Shown: positions 27,582-28,676 of the stretch, in pieces
Position numbering within the stretch: the first letter of the stretch is position 1
How the letters are laid out: each line of letters begins with the position of its first letter
Assembly: GCF_000003605.2 (NCBI RefSeq)
Contig: NW_003112467.1
Span: 491,351 to 520,026, forward strand
Origin: Saccoglossus kowalevskii
Lineage: Eukaryota; Hemichordata; Enteropneusta; Harrimaniidae
Length of the DNA stretch: 28,676 bases
Reading direction: 5' to 3'
Translations under genes and position numbers: made by a program
Notes under the pieces: generated by a model
Seen by the model: only the letters and a program-made list of their open reading frames with translations
Database searches by the model: none
Told to the model about the DNA's origin: nothing

Positions 27582-28676
27582 CTGTAATTAAAATAAAAAA
27601 AAAAATGTTTTAAGGATTTTGTAATTATTGAAATCATGTTTAAATTTACCTTGCAATCTCAATATTTAATTTTCATTAATAACTGATGCTGGCAGTTTAC
27701 TTGCACTCAGTGTAGAAGTATTAATAATTCATTATTAATTTCAAATTTATTTATACTCTTTATTGATTGAATCCATGTCATTCGGGGGTAGGTGAATATT
27801 CTACCTGGCCCTACAGTTCAAATTGTAGGCTCTTATCTGTTTCAAGTTGGCAACATTTTGCTTACCAAATTAAAGAAAGAAATCTTTGTCGTAAACAATG
27901 AGCAAATTTTATCTTAGAAATTGAAATGTATAAACCACTATATTGAAAAAAAAGCAAGTGTAAAAAAAATACATAACTACCACGGTACATGAATAGATTT
28001 CAAATGGTCAACTCTTAATAACAACCAAAATTACCAAAGTTGCCAAACTACGTTGGGCTAGAGAACGTTTTTTTCATTTGAGGCGCCGACATGACAGACA
28101 ATATTGTTACATTTAAACTGATACAAACAAGCGTTGCTGACGCCACTGTCAGACGCCAGAGTAAACAATTATTAATATCGGTAGTTCGCTAGTTTTTTTT
28201 TTTTTAATTTAAAGTAAAATAAAACGGCGTGCAAGAAAAATAAGGTATATTCATTTATTAACAAAAATGCATTCAACAGTTAACAATAATTCTATGTAAA
28301 GGCATTAACCGACGGACAGACAATCGCGAAATGTTGTAAGCAATGAAATTTTCAAATGAAATCCAAGTACATAACAAAGGATAAGATACAACTGGCAAAC
28401 GAAATAGACGGTGAAAGCAAACTTTTCACTCGTTTTAAAATCAGTATTTCTTTCATTATTCTTTTTCCATTAAACACTACTTTCAAATACATAAAAACAT
28501 TATAGTAGTTAACACTTAATCTGCATCTACGAGGTCATGCTAAGGCTGAAAGAAAAGCTAGTACATACAACAGAATTCGATCAAGCTGCCTCATCCAAGT
28601 AGCTGCGACATTATGTTATTAAATTGTAACAACCTTAATTTAGTTACATTAAAGCTTAGTGGGCATCGAAGTCGAC
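27582..28676. other. Gene-less AT-rich stretch
   Basis: No gene was recognised on either strand. Upstream exons of the minus-strand Myb/SANT-like gene should lie here or beyond the window, but none is visible. A T12-type tract occurs near 28195. A somewhat less AT-rich piece around 28050-28160 contains GACAGACAAT and CTGTCAGACGCC without clear repeat structure. Confidence 0.5.

Noticed and set aside
1-28676. tRNA, rRNA, CRISPR array, bacterial promoters or terminators
   Set aside because: No cloverleaf, rRNA core motif or spaced direct-repeat array was seen, and the intron-bearing animal-type genes exclude a prokaryotic reading.

Overview
The window looks like AT-rich, repeat-dense nuclear DNA from an invertebrate animal, possibly a mollusc or another lophotrochozoan. 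The main reasons are short introns with GT..AG borders, no operons or ribosome-binding sites, and many decayed mobile-element genes whose protein families I associate with molluscs, cnidarians and fishes. I see no intact host gene. Every coding segment I could recognise is interrupted by stops or frameshifts, and the long open frames with no recognisable motif are mostly antisense shadows.

Layout. 1-1417: a 19-20 bp minisatellite, then a nearly perfect 525-bp tandem duplication. 1418-3270: unassigned. 3272-4905: a plus-strand relic of a large uncharacterised RNase H/hAT-like protein family. 4906-6590: unassigned. 6590-6900: a P-element/THAP9-like transposase fragment. 7200-7860: a possible LTR followed by a run of small hairpins. 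8347-8745: an unidentified open frame. About 9905-17747: one Ty3/gypsy LTR retrotransposon with recognisable LTR pair, gag, protease, reverse transcriptase, integrase with GPY/F-like tail, a PHD-finger-like segment and a third ORF with a zinc-finger-like motif. It is broken up by a two-exon hAT fragment, a LINE reverse-transcriptase fragment, a GTATT/AATAC satellite and a minus-strand exon of an unrelated family.

17748-20870: acidic exons with an internal exon-intron duplication, then a DUF6589-like relic. 20880-22065: a relic of another transposase-like family with LVQ/SNEVGG, EGLKR and NVHTGHG motifs. 22760-24890: a fairly complete but frameshifted hAT transposase gene. 25838-27581: a minus-strand cluster with a Myb/SANT-like gene followed by two exons of the same family as the minus-strand exon buried in the gypsy element. 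27600-28676: unassigned AT-rich DNA.

The genes do not act as one pathway. The region is a nested graveyard of at least seven different mobile or mobile-like gene families. The most interesting items are the gypsy element with a PHD-like module and third ORF, the three little-described RNase H-like families, and the Myb/SANT plus second-gene unit that occurs in part a second time inside the retrotransposon. Family assignments were made by eye from remembered conserved motifs, without any search.
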